NCBI GenBank assembly: GCA_009103225.1 | Contig: RHPI01001403.1 | Span: forward strand, 1 to 64,000 | DNA length: 64,000 bases | DNA from: Chlorokybus atmophyticus | Lineage: Eukaryota; Streptophyta; Chlorokybophyceae; Chlorokybales; Chlorokybaceae | Reading direction: 5' to 3' | In this document: positions 11,331 through 23,000 of the stretch, in pieces | Layout of the letters: each line of letters opens with the position of its first letter | How positions within the stretch are numbered: position 1 is the first letter of the stretch | The notes under the pieces: generated by a model | What the model saw: the letters and a program-made list of their open reading frames with translations, nothing else | What the model was told of the DNA's origin: nothing | The model's database searches: none | Made by a program: the position numbers and the translations under genes

Positions 11331-12006
11331 AGGAGCACAGCGCAGCAAGCGTCAGCGCCAAGCTGGGCGGGCTGCTTAGCAAACGCCAACGGTGCAGCTG
11401 GAAGCTATTAAACAGATCGTTTGACGTAGATGGCTGCAAGCACCGCTTCAGCCTTGCGCAGGTGCTCTGCAATGCCTTGCCATTGCTGACTGCCTTGCAC
11501 AAAGCTTGTCTAGCTCAATCAATGTTGCAGCTCGTGTACCATTATTTGTATCGCACGCAAGTAACGCAGGCTGATCGGCGCCTGTGTATGTTTGTGCATG
11601 CATGCGTCTACATATAAGGCCGCATACATGCACACCCGCGCGTGCATTCATTCATACACGCACACCTTCACATGTATACATTTGAACACGCGTCTTGCAA
11701 TCAGTCAGTATTTAGCTCGTTGCGCGCAGCAGCAACTTACAGCAAGCCTGCTGTGATATGTGAGTATGTGCACTTCTGTTATCAACGTCCTTACTGTTAC
11801 TGCGGGCAATAGCGATACTGGTTTTGGTCACAAGCGCACGGGTACGGGCTTCTAGTGTCCCTCTTAGACGTTGTAGCATGTCAAAGCTTGCCACGCCAGG
11901 TGCGCATGGTATACAGCGTTTTACCCCCAGTCGACACCCTTGTACATTTTTCCGCAGCTCTACAACACTCGATTGGTGCTAAAACGGCCATCGCTGAACT
12001 GAAACT
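11331..12006. other. No gene recognised
   Basis: Mixed sequence with TGCATGCA and cacacgcg runs (11590-11700). I see no supported coding region. Confidence 0.4.
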
Positions 12007-12244
12007 TTGACAGCAGTTGGGCGCACTGCACCCATTGTAAGGCTGGCCTGCATCGCGCTTGGCTTAGCAGAAGCGGAAGCGCTTCTGGCAATGGGCGGAC
12101 TGGTGTGCAGGAGGCTGCCTGCAGTGCTTACTGCGGGTGCATCCATTGTCACTGACAGTGGATACTGGAACCACATTTTCGTCAACCGTGGTAGTGCTGC
12201 ACAAATCCTGAATGTGGCTGCTCCTGACTATGTTTTCATTGAGT
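12007..12244 (+). CDS. Hypothetical exon, interrupted gene
   Basis: An 79-codon open segment with plausible composition (hydrophobic Ala/Leu stretch, then an aromatic segment ending VAAPDYVFIE) runs into a GTAAGT donor at about 12245. A possible next exon starts near 12404 (tttcag acceptor), reads RFDKDHVQRLADQL and is split exactly by Gypsy-B; it continues at 16468 and shows a TGA before reaching a second donor near 16525. I do not recognise the family. The context suggests a gene or element ORF destroyed by the Gypsy-B insertion. Confidence 0.35.
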
Positions 12245-12434
12245 AAGTTTACTTCTGCTACAGCTTTGTTTGTAAAGCATGCAGAGCACTCATTTTGCAA
12301 CAACTGCTGTTCCATGCTTGTAACATTTTGCATGCAAGTAACGGGCAGGGACGAGAGGCAACAGGGGCACTGTCCGCGACGCCAGCGGCAAAATTGACAA
12401 AAAATTTCAGCTACTGTCGGTTCGACAAAGATCA

Positions 12435-13106
12435 TGTGACGGTGCTCGTGCCTTGTCACCTGTGAGTTGGTCCAATCCACAACCCTCTCACCAAGACACG
12501 GTATTCACACCGGAACCTTGCCCCCTCTGCCAAGCACACACGCGCGCCCCGCCACTCGCGTACGCACGCGCATGCGCTCGAAGCTACACACCGACTTGTG
12601 TAGCGCCTTGGATCGTCACACAAACAAGCACACACCGGTGGGCACACGCTAGCAACCCCTGCTAACCACCACCAAGCTTGCACACAAGAAACTAGGGAGC
12701 TAAAGGTTGTCTTGCAAATTGTAGAATGTCACTTTTATACCTACCAGTCTGCACATGCTACTGTCTAGACAATTCTAGCGCTAGACGGACCTAGAAGGTA
12801 AGATATTCTTGCAGAATCTTGTAGTACACTTCTAGACCTTTCCAACGCACCAAACATCTCCTAATTTGCTGCTCATATGGTCAAGTTATACTACTTGGCG
12901 CCAGGCCCTTCCAGAAATCTGGTCGAGCCCTTCTCGACTGGCCCTCCGTTTTCTGGCACCTTCCGGACTGGTCTTGGGGCCCCGGTCGATATCCGCGGCA
13001 GACTCATAACTCGCCGATATCCGCCACAAGTCATTAAAAACATGTACCTTACAAATAAGGCCTAAAACGGCCATGAAAATCACAGAATTTGGCCTTGACT
13101 GTTACA
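12435..13106 (-). repeat. Gypsy-B 3' LTR
   Basis: 672 bp, TGTGACGG...CTGTTACA on the plus strand, the downstream LTR in the sense of transcription. Abuts the N gap. Confidence 0.92.
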
Positions 13107-13188
13107 NNNNNNNNNNNNNNNNNNNNNNNNNNNNNNNNNNNNNNNNNNNNNNNNNNNNNNNNNNNNNNNNNNNNNNNNNNNNNNNNNN
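13107..13188. other. Assembly gap (82 N)
   Basis: Run of N joining the inner edge of the Gypsy-B 3' LTR to the RT region. The true length is unknown; about 2.5-3 kb of RNase H and integrase would be expected for a full element. Confidence 0.98.
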
Positions 13189-14689
13189 GCACTTTGTTGG
13201 GGTCCGGCTTGATGCCTTCATGCAACACAATGTGGCCTAGGTACTCCACCTCTCGAAGCAAGAATTTGCACTTTTGTAGCTGGGCGTACAACTTGTGTTC
13301 GCGCAAACGCTGCAACACGCGCCGTAGAAGTGCCACGTGCTCCTCCTTTGTTGTCGCGTACACCAAAATGTCGTCGAGGTACACGAGGACTCCCTTACCA
13401 ATCAAGTCAGCAAAAACGCTGTTCATAAGCGTTTGAAATGTTGCCGGTGCGTTCGTAAGTCCGAAGGACATGACCAACCACTCGTAGTGCCCATAACGTG
13501 TGTTAAAAGCTGTTTTCTCCACATCCTCGGGCGCGATGCGAATTTGGTGATAACCTCCAGCAAGATCAAGTGTTGTGAAGTACTGCGCACCTTGCAATTG
13601 CTCCAGCAACTCGTCGATACGTGGGAGTGGAAAGCAATTCCTCTTCGTGATGTTGTTGAGAGCTCGGTAGTCGACGCACATGCGCAAGCTCCCGTTCTTC
13701 TTTCGTACAAACAAAATAGGTGCACCATAGGGGGACTTACTAGGCCTGATGTAGCCTCTTTTCAGCAAGTCCGCCACCTGCCTCTCGGCCTCTTCCAGTT
13801 CCAAAGGTGACAACTTGTATACGGGTCGATACGGTGGCTTGTGCACGCCCTCAATCAGCTCCACACGGTGGTCTACGCTCCGTGGAGGTGGTAGACCAGA
13901 TGGAAGTCCGTCCACCATGATATCTTGGTATTCTTTAACAAGTTTACACACCTCGGGGTCCATAGTAGCCGTCTGAACATCGTCACTCAGCTCCGGTGCT
14001 GACTTTGCAGTGTTTTCGCGCACCACGCACAACCATGCAGCCTTTGCCTTCCGTGGAGACAATAACTTCCTCAATTGCACATAAGAGATCTGGGCAATTG
14101 TCGTACCACCTAATTGTGCGTGCCGCGCCTCGATGACGTCCGATGCAGCTTGAATGGACTCTCCACCGTTTCGCTCGATGGTGAGCACGCGCTTCCTCCA
14201 ATTGATGGCTGGATTATGTTGCCATAGCCACGGTAGTCCCAAAATCCCATCAAACCCGTTCCGTAGGGTGATGCAGCAAAACCGCATGCTCTCCTTCATC
14301 TTCCCAATGCAAACGCACAACTCTTTGGTCATAAACGCAGCGCCATCACCTCCAGAGGGTGGCTCTCCATCAGCGAGCTTCACTTCACCTCCTCGTAATG
14401 ACGAAAGCCAACCGTAACGCCGCGCGATATCAATACTCATGAAGTTGCTGTTGGCACCGCTATCAATCATGAGCTTACACTCTCTCCATCGTCCTTGGTC
14501 ATCGCAAATGTGTGCTCGAAGCCCGAAGTACTTTGTTGTCTCCTCGTTTGCATAACTCACCACCATTGGCGCGTTCAAAGCCATCTCCTCTTGCTTCTTT
14601 AATGGAAATGTCACAGCATCCGTCCGTGCATGAGGCTCCTTCCTATCCCCAGCAGTAGCCTCCTCACCTACTGGGGGAAGTCGTTTTCC
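13189..14689 (-). CDS. Gypsy-B Pol (protease and reverse transcriptase, incomplete)
   Basis: Entered from gag by a -1 shift near 14683-14689. Protease carries IDSGANSNFM near 14445-14475. RT follows with the expected order (PYGAPILFVRKKNGSLRMCVDYRALN near 13690, then a YLDD active site near 13375). The frame runs uninterrupted into the N gap at 'GIKPDPNKV'. Very similar to the chromovirus Pol at 22153-25896, so the two belong to related families. Confidence 0.9.
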
Positions 14690-15747
14690 TGCTCCACGCC
14701 ATTTTGCTCCATGGTGTTGACGCGACGATCACGGCGAGGGTTGCCATCCGGTGTTGGCCTTTGCGTGCTTCGTTTGGGGCATCCGTACGCCAAATGCTCC
14801 GTCGACCCACACGCATAACACTTGCGCACACCTTTACCTCTTTCACCACGTCCGCCGTGCTTCGCCTCACTTCCATGCGTGTGTATGGCACCCACCTCCA
14901 TTGGTGCAGGCCCAGAGTCAGCTCCACCTCCATTGGCAAGTGCTGAACTTGGTTCTCCTCGTCTCCATGCATGTTGAAAGCCTCCCCGGGGCTGATCACC
15001 ATGCCTTTGCCTCCAGTCAGTGTTTCTTGTGGTGGACTTGAAGTACAACGCGTCGAGACGCTCCGCGATGCGTATAGCCTCCGCGAGTGTCTTCGGGTCC
15101 CGTAGCTCCACTTCTTTACGCCCCAAAGGTTTTAAACCACGTGTATACCTGTCCAACTGCTCCTCCTCGGTCATATTGGGTATGGACATCACCAATCGCT
15201 GAAACGCGGCCGTGTACGCCATCACCGACCCCATTTGCACAAGGGCTGCAAGTTTGTCGCGTGCGGCCTTCACGCTCTCAACGGGAACAAATTGATGCCT
15301 GACCTCCAGTGCCAACTCTTCCATGGTGGTCAATGGTAGCGCCAACCCGTTTGCAACACGCGTACATCGATGCCTCCACCACACAAGTGCTGCACCTTCA
15401 AGCAATGTCGCTGCAACCTCCACGTGCAGATGCGTGGGCACCTCCGTGAGCTTCAACCAAGACGATACTTGAAAAATCCATTCATCCACTGCATCTCCAT
15501 CACGTTGACCCTTGAATGGCTTGGGCTTTGGCACCTTCACATGCACGCGCGAGCTTGATGCCATGGGAATTTGTACACGCGCCATCGCATGCTCATACGC
15601 CTCGCGTTGTGCTTGTGCCGCCGCTTGAGTGTGATGAAGCTCTTCCCTCAGTGCCAAGATGGCAGCTTGAAGCTCTTCCATGCGAGCATCCTCCATCTCC
15701 ACTAACACACTACACTCCGCTTCCGAATGAAAAGTGTAAACGCCCAC
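14668..15747 (-). CDS. Gypsy-B Gag
   Basis: ATG at 15747 is a possible start; a second Met a few codons later precedes the conserved MEELQ region. The central retrotrans_gag domain includes WLKLTEVPTHLHVEVAATLLEGAALVWWRHR. A CX2CX4HX4C zinc knuckle (CYACGSTEHLAYGC) is near 14790-14830. Ends FPQ-TAG at 14668; pol overlaps in the -1 frame. Confidence 0.9.
   Translation of the reverse strand: MGVYTFHSEAECSVLVEMEDARMEELQAAILALREELHHTQAAAQAQREAYEHAMARVQIPMASSSRVHVKVPKPKPFKGQRDGDAVDEWIFQVSSWLKLTEVPTHLHVEVAATLLEGAALVWWRHRCTRVANGLALPLTTMEELALEVRHQFVPVESVKAARDKLAALVQMGSVMAYTAAFQRLVMSIPNMTEEEQLDRYTRGLKPLGRKEVELRDPKTLAEAIRIAERLDALYFKSTTRNTDWRQRHGDQPRGGFQHAWRRGEPSSALANGGGADSGPAPMEVGAIHTHGSEAKHGGRGERGKGVRKCYACGSTEHLAYGCPKRSTQRPTPDGNPRRDRRVNTMEQNGVEQENDFPQ
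14683..14689 (-). promoter_or_regulatory. Gypsy-B gag-pol -1 frameshift site (GGAAAAC)
   Basis: The heptamer GGAAAAC is placed G GAA AAC relative to the gag frame. A -1 slip gives GKRL, the same residues produced by the chromovirus site GGGAAAC. Downstream the -1 frame is open into the protease. The heptamer is a weaker version of a canonical slippery site. Confidence 0.6.
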
Positions 15748-15776
15748 ACACTTCCTCTCTCACCTTCGTAAACCGT

Positions 15777-15788
15777 GCTCCGATACCA
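15777..15788 (-). promoter_or_regulatory. Gypsy-B primer binding site
   Basis: On the minus strand, TGGTATCGGAGC lies two bases inside the 5' LTR. It is complementary, with one difference, to the 3' end of initiator tRNA-Met (usual site TGGTATCAGAGC). Confidence 0.75.
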
Positions 15789-15790
15789 GT

Positions 15791-16462
15791 TGTGACGGTG
15801 CTCGTGCCTTGTCACCTGTGAGTTGGTCCAATCCACAACCCTCTCACCAAGACACGGTATTCACACCGGAACCTTGCCCCCTCTGCCAAGCACACACGCG
15901 CGCCCCGCCACTCGCGTACGCACGCGCATGCGCTCGAAGCTACACACCGACTTGTGTAGCGCCTTGGATCGTCACACAAGCAAGCACACACCGGTGGGCA
16001 CACGCTAGCAACCCCTGCTAACCACCACCAAGCTTGCACACAAGAAACTAGGGAGCTAAAGGTTGTATTGCAAATTGTAGAATGTCACTTTTATACCTAC
16101 CAGTCTGCACATGCTACTGTCTAGACGATTCTAGCGCTAGACGGAACTAGAAGCTAAGATATTCTTGCAGAATCTTGTAGTACACTTCTAGACCTTTCCA
16201 ACGCACCAAACATCTCCTAATTTGCTGCTCATATGGTCAAGTTATACTACTTGGCGCCAGGCCCTTCCAGAAATCTGGTCGAGCCCTTCTCGACTGGCCC
16301 TCCGTTTTCTGGCACCTTCCGGACTGGTCTTGGGGCCCCGGTCGATATCCGCGGCAGACTCATAACTCGCCGATATCCGCCACAAGTCATTGGAAACATG
16401 TACCTTACAAATAAGGCCTAAAACGGCCATGAAAATCACAGAATTTGGCCTTGACTGTTACA
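15791..16462 (-). repeat. Gypsy-B 5' LTR
   Basis: 672 bp; upstream LTR for this minus-strand element, followed on the plus strand by the TSD GATCA at 16463. Confidence 0.92.
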
Positions 16463-16978
16463 GATCACGTGCAGAGACTTGCCGACCAGCTGCAATGAGA
16501 CAACATTAACATCATTGTGGTCTACAAAAATCGGTAACAATTATGGCCGGAATGGGCAACTGCTGTACGATGGCATAAAGGTACCGCTTGTCACATCAAT
16601 CTTAGCAGTGAACACTCCACGCATCACTGTCAACAATACAACCCAACCTTTGGCAACGTATGTAATAAGCAGGCACGTTTGCATAATAGCAATGCATTGT
16701 GATCAGTTTGCTGTGTTTACTCATGATGCTTCATGTATTTGTTGCCTGTGTTGAGCATCAAAGTTGTCATTGAAAGAGCCGACCGCAGCTGACATGATGG
16801 GAGCGAGAACGCAGAATGAGTAGTACACGACCGTATCAAACAAGGGTAGTGAGGAGCGGTATCTCTTTGGGTAGTTGTTTCTAGTCATCTTCCGGCCCCT
16901 CGGAGAAAAAAAGCATGTACCTGCGCAGATTTGAAAGTCAACTACTTCATCCTTGAAGGTTAGCAGGCAAGCCAATCC
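16463..16978. other. Fragmentary coding-like sequence
   Basis: Plus strand 16530-16640 reads a plausible exon (YGRNGQLLYDGIKVPLVTSI). Minus strand 16760-16890 reads a hydrophobic exon-like segment (LFDTVVYYSFCVLAPIMSAA) ending at a GTA donor. I cannot assign either to a family. They may be remnants of genes carried by element W. Confidence 0.3.
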
Positions 16979-17148
16979 TCCTGCTAAACATTTCAAAGGT
17001 GACCGTGCGGTTATTGCAAAATTGATCGACCTGCTCTTAATTTGCTACCCACAAGTGTACGTTTTGCAAAACTTAAGCTTATTGTTGCTTGCTTGTTGTT
17101 CAATGCATGTGCTTATAGACGGCGCGCGACGTATGAATCATGGAGACC
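16979..17148. repeat. Left arm of a 170-bp inverted repeat
   Basis: From cctgctaaacat to the ggagacc block this matches the reverse complement of 18564-18733 with roughly nine in ten bases identical; the poly-A near 18640 is the main length difference. The arms lie 1.4 kb apart. Confidence 0.8.
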
Positions 17149-17195
17149 CTAGCGAAGCTCTTGATCCAAGCATTTGTGCAGACCTCTGCTGACAA

Positions 17196-17658
17196 TTATG
17201 CCAAACTCAAAGCATATCGTGCCGGTGATGACAGTGCGCAAGCAGAGCGCTTAACAAGATCAAGTGCACGCAAGTCAAACGACATGCATACGCATCGCAA
17301 TTTGAAATTTTGTGCAATTAAAAGCATGATGCTTACTGATGAAATCTCCGCACCAACCTGACATGACAAGGTTGTATGGGATCTCTTGCGTACAGCATAC
17401 AAATGGCATGTCGCTGGCATGTTGCCTGCTGATTTTATCGGCAAGTCCAATATCTTGTGTGCGAGAAGCAACACGCTTTGGCTTGCGGCTGAGCCGATTG
17501 ACATAGCCAACTACCACCGGCTCGAACTGTGGAAAAGGTGGCCTATTGGCAGTTAACATTACCTTAAGGTGAAAAAACCACCCAAGCACTACACGTCGTT
17601 CGAGCAGTATAAGAAACATGATAAGACTCCACTGGTACTGCTGTCGTCTGTACAACAT
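17196..17658 (-). CDS. Hypothetical minus-strand exon in the inverted-repeat spacer
   Basis: A segment rich in Pro and basic residues (PPFPQFEPVVVGYVNRLSRK and onward) ends near a CAACC/GTTGG border. Start and end are uncertain and no family is recognised. It lies between two inverted repeat arms, so it may be cargo of a small DNA transposon. Confidence 0.3.
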
Positions 17659-18563
17659 GTGTTAGAGGCTACTGAAGCAAACTCCTGAGCTGCTGTGCAA
17701 GTTCAGAACCTCTTAGGTAGGATATATATAAATTTTGTTGATCAAAGTAATCATGAGCATCATCATGTTGATGTCATTGAAGGATTCTACCCAACACTTG
17801 TCAAAGCTGCCTTTCTCTTGTATGCTGTCAGCACTGTTTGGCATGGGCGTTTCTGTATGTTGGTTGTGGGTATCTTGTGCATGCAGTATGCAGTACCTGA
17901 TATGCGGATCCCACCACTCCTAATATTCATAGAGATGATGCATTTGCTGATGCATGCTGGCAGTCACATAGTTACAAACATTGCAAGATTGTTGTTACAT
18001 TCTTTGCACTTGAAAGCATCGACGTTGCTCACAAATTTCGCGGAACAAACAGCAATCGTTGAACCGCGTTATGGCTATATGGCTCATCTTTGGAGGAATG
18101 ACACAGCACAATAAGCTAGCCACAAGACTGGAGAAACGAGACCAATAGAATGCTCGCATCTCAATAGGCTGCATGCATACTGCATGTTGCAATCACGCTT
18201 TAAACAGTCGTTATACTTATTTTGGCATAGCCCTATAGCAAGGGGTGGGGTCACTTAGTGATTCATCAGCGTGTAGAGGTCAACAAACCTGAGCTGATGC
18301 CGTCATTAGGAATGTACAACAACTTGTTCAGTTGACAGTCATGCTGCACATGCAACTACTTATGAATGCAACCATAAGTGTCACATGCGACCACATTTTG
18401 CTCGAATGCTACTTTCCAATGCTTATCAACGGTGGATACGCAACACCTGTGTTGCCACGACAAATTGAGCTGTCTGTATAACAAAAGAGAGTCGACCCAC
18501 TTTAACAGCTTGCAGCGCGCACATCAACTCCACATTGAATGCGTAACGTGTTGATTATGGAAG
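17659..18563. other. Spacer of the inverted repeat, no clear gene
   Basis: Plus-strand frame 17695-18114 (139 codons) is hydrophobic and Cys/His-rich but has no motif. The minus strand around 18000-18110 shows a possible FKCKECNNNL zinc-binding exon. Neither is convincing alone. Confidence 0.3.
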
Positions 18564-18733
18564 GTCTCCATACTTCATAAGTCGCGCGCCGTCTATAAGC
18601 ACATGCATTGAACGACGAAGCAAGCAATAATAAGCTTTTTTTTTGCCAAACGTACACTTGTGGGTAGCAAATTAAAGCAGGTCGATCAATTTTGCGATAA
18701 CCGCACGGTCACCTTTAACATGTTTAGCAGGCA
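18564..18733. repeat. Right arm of the 170-bp inverted repeat
   Basis: Partner of 16979-17148. It includes a run of nine T at 18637-18646 absent from the left arm. Confidence 0.8.
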
Positions 18734-19299
18734 TGTACAAAATAGATAAATCATCAACATTGAGATCATAAATTTGTACACATGTATGCGGTAACATAAA
18801 GCTTGTCAACAAACCGTCCGACAATTATATGCGCGCATAGTTAAGTTTTAGTGTGTGGAATAATCTGTGTGTTGAGTGGGTAGGGGTTGGGGTGAGGTTG
18901 CAGAATTGCGTTGCGTAGTGCGCGTGTGTATTTATATGAGCGCGTGTTGCATGCGTTAGACTTGGGTTCATGTATGCTGTTGTCGTGATATACAGACGGA
19001 TGGAAGCGGAAAAGCTTTGAACTTGAAGACAGATTTGCCGAATTGAGTCAATACCTTCAGCACAGCTTCATACATGCGCGCAGGATGAGAATGCCAAGAA
19101 TGCCATTACGTACGGTGCGCGCTCTGCAGTTAACACCGCAACAAAACTTGTTAATGAAGCACAATCGCGACTCTGATGAGACAAATAACCAATCGAGCCA
19201 ACCAACCGCCCATTCAAGTTCACCTCGTAGGCGGCGCCCAATCCTGCGGTTGTCGTCCATTCGAATTCGCAAGCCTAACCCATCACACGGTGCCTGCAG
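18734..19299. other. No gene recognised
   Basis: AT-richer sequence with tgtgtgg/gtgtg stretches at 18850-18960. I see nothing to annotate. Confidence 0.4.
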
Positions 19300-19760
19300 C
19301 AGAATCCGTTCTCGGCACAAGCCAGTTGTGCCGTCAGCGGCACCTGCCTTCGAGTTCTGCGAGCAGTTCTTCTCCCAAGACGGCACAAGTCGCTTTGTGC
19401 CGGCAAAGGATCGTAAGTCACCATCCGTCAGCCGGCACAAGCTGGTTACTGCCGCTGACGGGGCAAACTGCGTTGGGCCGACCTCGGCACAGCAGTACTT
19501 CTAACGTCTTCGGCACAGCAGCGCTTATGCCGTCTTCGGCACAATAGCACTTCTGCCAACTTTGGCACAGCAGCGATCCTACCGTCTTCGGCACAGCAAC
19601 CATCCTGCGGTTTTCGAGACAATAGCGCTTCTGCCGTCTTCGGCACAGTAGCACTTCTGCCGACGTCGGCACAGCAGCAGCAGCAGTCGTGCCGTTGACG
19701 GCACAGCTCCTGGTGTGTTTACCTCGGTGGACCAGCAGTCATGCCGATAACGGCCCAGCC
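19300..19760. repeat. Cluster of CGGCACA motifs (right W array)
   Basis: At least fifteen copies of CGGCACAA/CGGCACAG or the reverse TTGTGCCG, several as direct near-tandem units of about 27 bp (gccgtcttcggcacagcagcgctt...), between 19312 and 19755. Same motif family as 10848-11330, about 8.5 kb away. Confidence 0.72.
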
Positions 19761-20029
19761 ATCTTCATTCCACAATTAGCAGCACAATATAGCAGGCATA
19801 TGCAGGCAAATTGCAGGCAGTTTTCCTTGTAAAGAAATCTTAACCTCATATGGAAGTTACATTGTACCATGTACTCTTTACTAGTACTAGAATAGGCTCC
19901 AATTGTTTGCAAGAAGCTAACTGCTACCAGGAAGCTAATCGCTGGTAGCAAGCTAAACTGCTAACAAGAAGTCAGATTTTTAGCAGGAAGCTAGATTGGC
20001 GGCTGCAAGGAAGCTGCATGGAAGCTAGA

Positions 20030-23000
20030 CTGGTTGTTGCAAGAAAGATGAGCGAAGGTCTTCAGCTTGGTACCCAATTATGGACCGGGTTGGCGCTTGG
20101 CTTGACTATTCAAGTGCCAGCCATAGCGTGCTTCTCCAGAGTCATCCTGTACCAGCCAGCGCTTGTTGACTGCAAATGTAGCAAGCATGAGACCGATCTG
20201 CGAGTCAGTGAACTTTGCAAGCAGATGGTCCTCCTTCGGCAGCCTCCCAATCTGCGTCCCGTATGTCCCCCTCCAGGAAGTGTACACCTCCAGCAAGCTC
20301 TCGCGGTTGGGAACATTGGCGCAAAAGGTATTGCAGCAGATGCCAGCCAAGTGCATGAGGTGGTCAGAGCAACGATTGATCTGCAAGCAAGAATTGTTAC
20401 AAGTGTACATCATGCAAGCATGCTGCACACGTTACAACTGCAACGTTCTTACCCTCTGATTGATGTCATGCTGGACTTCTGGCTGCACGCGCTTGTCAGC
20501 CACGAGCGCGCGCACGCATCTTGGGGTGACTTCTGCAATGCAGTCGCCTGAAGAGCAGTCTAAGCAAGAGCAGACTGCAGACGAGGCTACCAAGGATGCA
20601 GGCCAAGCACAACTGCGTCCCTGCATCACTCAAGCAGCCGCATTGCATGTCACGCATATAGTCTTCCTTGCAGTTACGCTTGCAATGTGCTGTGCCGCAG
20701 CACACACTCTACTACGCTCACCAAGATATTGCTGCACAAGTGCTCGTCCCCGGTCAGCTGGCCAGCATACCCGTCCGTGTCACGTACTGGCATGTAGACG
20801 CGTTGATCACCGATACCCTTGGCGTTGTACCACTCCAGCACCTTCACTTTGTAGCTGCGCCAAGGAGTCTCTTGCTCAAGCACCTCCAGTACTTGACCGC
20901 GCCCAACAGCCACAACCCTGCGGCTGCTGCTGCCGCTGGTGCTTGCAGCATCTCCTGCGGGTCTGCAGCACCAGCCGCATTTGAATTCCTTACGAGTGCG
21001 GGTGCAAAGCCTTGTGCAAGAGGATAAATGGCGTACCTGAAAGCCACCCAGTCCTCACGCAGCTGCGCTTGAGAAGGCGGCTTAGCAGTCAACAAGGCAA
21101 GCAGCACAGCATTTTTGCTGGAGGGAAAGTCTGCAACGGTGAAATGTGGGCCAAGCCCGTAGTCTGTGCGCGAGCGGCGTGGAGCTGGCTCCTCTGCGTC
21201 AGCGCGCTTCTCAGCGCGTGCAGCGCGCATCTTCTCCTTGCGCTGCTACTCACGGGTCAAGCCTACCGTTTCGCCTGGCGTTATTGGATGGCCCCGTCTT
21301 GCATTATCCACAAACCGGCGGATTTGCTCACGAATCCATTCTGCAAACAAGAGGCAGTGAGCAGTCATTCTGCAGAAAGCACAAGACATCTGGCAGGTGG
21401 CATATAGACGCACATGCGCATAGGCAGACGCAGATTACTTACTTGCAGGCCAGCGCAATGTCTGTCCGTTGATCTCCAGCGGAGTGTGATTCTGCATTAC
21501 ATCCGCCACCACCTTGTAACGATGCACGTGCTCACATACACAGCACACAAGTCATACAACACATGTGTGCAGCTGAGCACAATCTTTACACCGGAACCTT
21601 GCCTTCACTCGCGCACGCATGCACGCGTCGAGCGCGCCCACGCACACGAACACTACTACTTCTCACGCCAAGCAAGAACGCAGCAGTGTGCCTTGGACCA
21701 CAACTCCCTCAAGCATGCACCAGCATACTCACAGCAGAGAGCAGAAAACAAAGTTGGTTGCATTACACAGGGTTTTTCTATTTATACAAGCACTTAGGAA
21801 GAAATAGCCTAATTAACAGGCATTTCATTATTCACTACCAAATTCGAAGGCAGGTCCAAGTGCAGGCTCCCCGCCACGCGCGTTGGGCCTTCGGCGGCTG
21901 TGTGACTGTGCAGTCCGCGTCACCTGGCACTGCACAGCGCGTGTCCAGTCAGCGGCTGTGTCACAACCGCGTGGCAGGTGGGTCACGTCGCCGAATTAGC
22001 TGCTGTCGAGCAGGTCGCAGGCAAGTCGCGCGTGGCAGCAGGGGCAGGCGCCACATGGGCTTAATAAAGCTCATAAAAGCCCTCATCAAGCCAGCCAAAA
22101 AGGCAAAATAAGTACTTTATGTACAATAAAATACAAAAAATGCCCCAGGCTGTTACACCCCTTCCACCCCGGGGGAGCTTCGTCCTCGAAGCTGACGACT
22201 GCCTCCTCTGGCCTTGTAGTCTTGCAAGACCTGTTTGGCATTGGTAAAGCTCTCCTCGGGCTCGTATGTCGCCTCGTGCATTGGATAGCCACGCCACTTC
22301 ACCAAATACTTGCGCACGCCTCGGATCAGCTTGTCTGTGACAATTGCTTCCACTTCCCACTCAGCCTCACCTTCACGAACCACATCTGGAGGCGGACGAG
22401 CTGGTGGCTCCCCTCGATAACCTTTAAGAAGCGAGACATGAAAAACAGGGTGCACATGCATGGTATTGGGCAGCTCCAGCTTGTAGGCCACCTTCGAGAT
22501 GACCTTGATCACTTTAAAGGGCCCAAACCATCGCTCACTCAGCTTGCGCACCCCCGTGACCAGCTGCACATGCTTGGTCGAAAGCATTACAAGGTCACCC
22601 TCCTCGAACACAACATCCTTGCGACGCGCATCGGCGTATTGCTTTTGCCGGTTTTGCGCCACAAGCAGAGCCTCTCTAGCTGCCTTGGTAATGTCGGCAC
22701 ACCTTTCAAGAAAGCCGTCCATGGCCTCCACATCTGAACTTTGCATGCTAGGCACCCACGCCGTCAATGGCGTCAATGGATGTTGCCCATAGTTCATAAG
22801 GAAAGGTGTCACGCCCGTGCTTGCACTCTTGTGGTTGTTAATGGTGAACTCAATCAGCTCCANTTCAATCAGCTACAGCATGTCTCCCCAATTGTCTTGG
22901 CGGCTGTTCACATAGCACCGTAGCATGTCTTCGATGATGCGGTTGGCACGCTCCGTTTGGCCGTCCGTTTCAGGGTGGTACGCGGTGCTGAACTTCAAGC

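Larger units (their letters stand above)
12435..16462 (-). mobile_element. Gypsy-B: Ty3/gypsy retrotransposon with assembly gap
   Basis: Two 672-bp LTRs (12435-13106 and 15791-16462) differ at only a handful of positions. They are flanked by the 5-bp duplication GATCA (12430-12434 and 16463-16467). The element is on the minus strand: gag, then pol in the -1 frame. RNase H, integrase and any chromodomain are missing where an 82-N gap (13107-13188) lies between the RT region and the left LTR, so they may be deleted or simply unassembled. Confidence 0.93.

Noticed and set aside
12456-12683. Short ORFs repeated at 12453-12683 and 15809-16039
   Set aside because: They are identical because they lie in the two LTRs of Gypsy-B, and have no coding features.
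21563-22111. 182-codon plus-strand frame in the chromovirus LTR
   Set aside because: Lies entirely in the LTR, antisense to the element, and recurs in the other LTR with disruptions.
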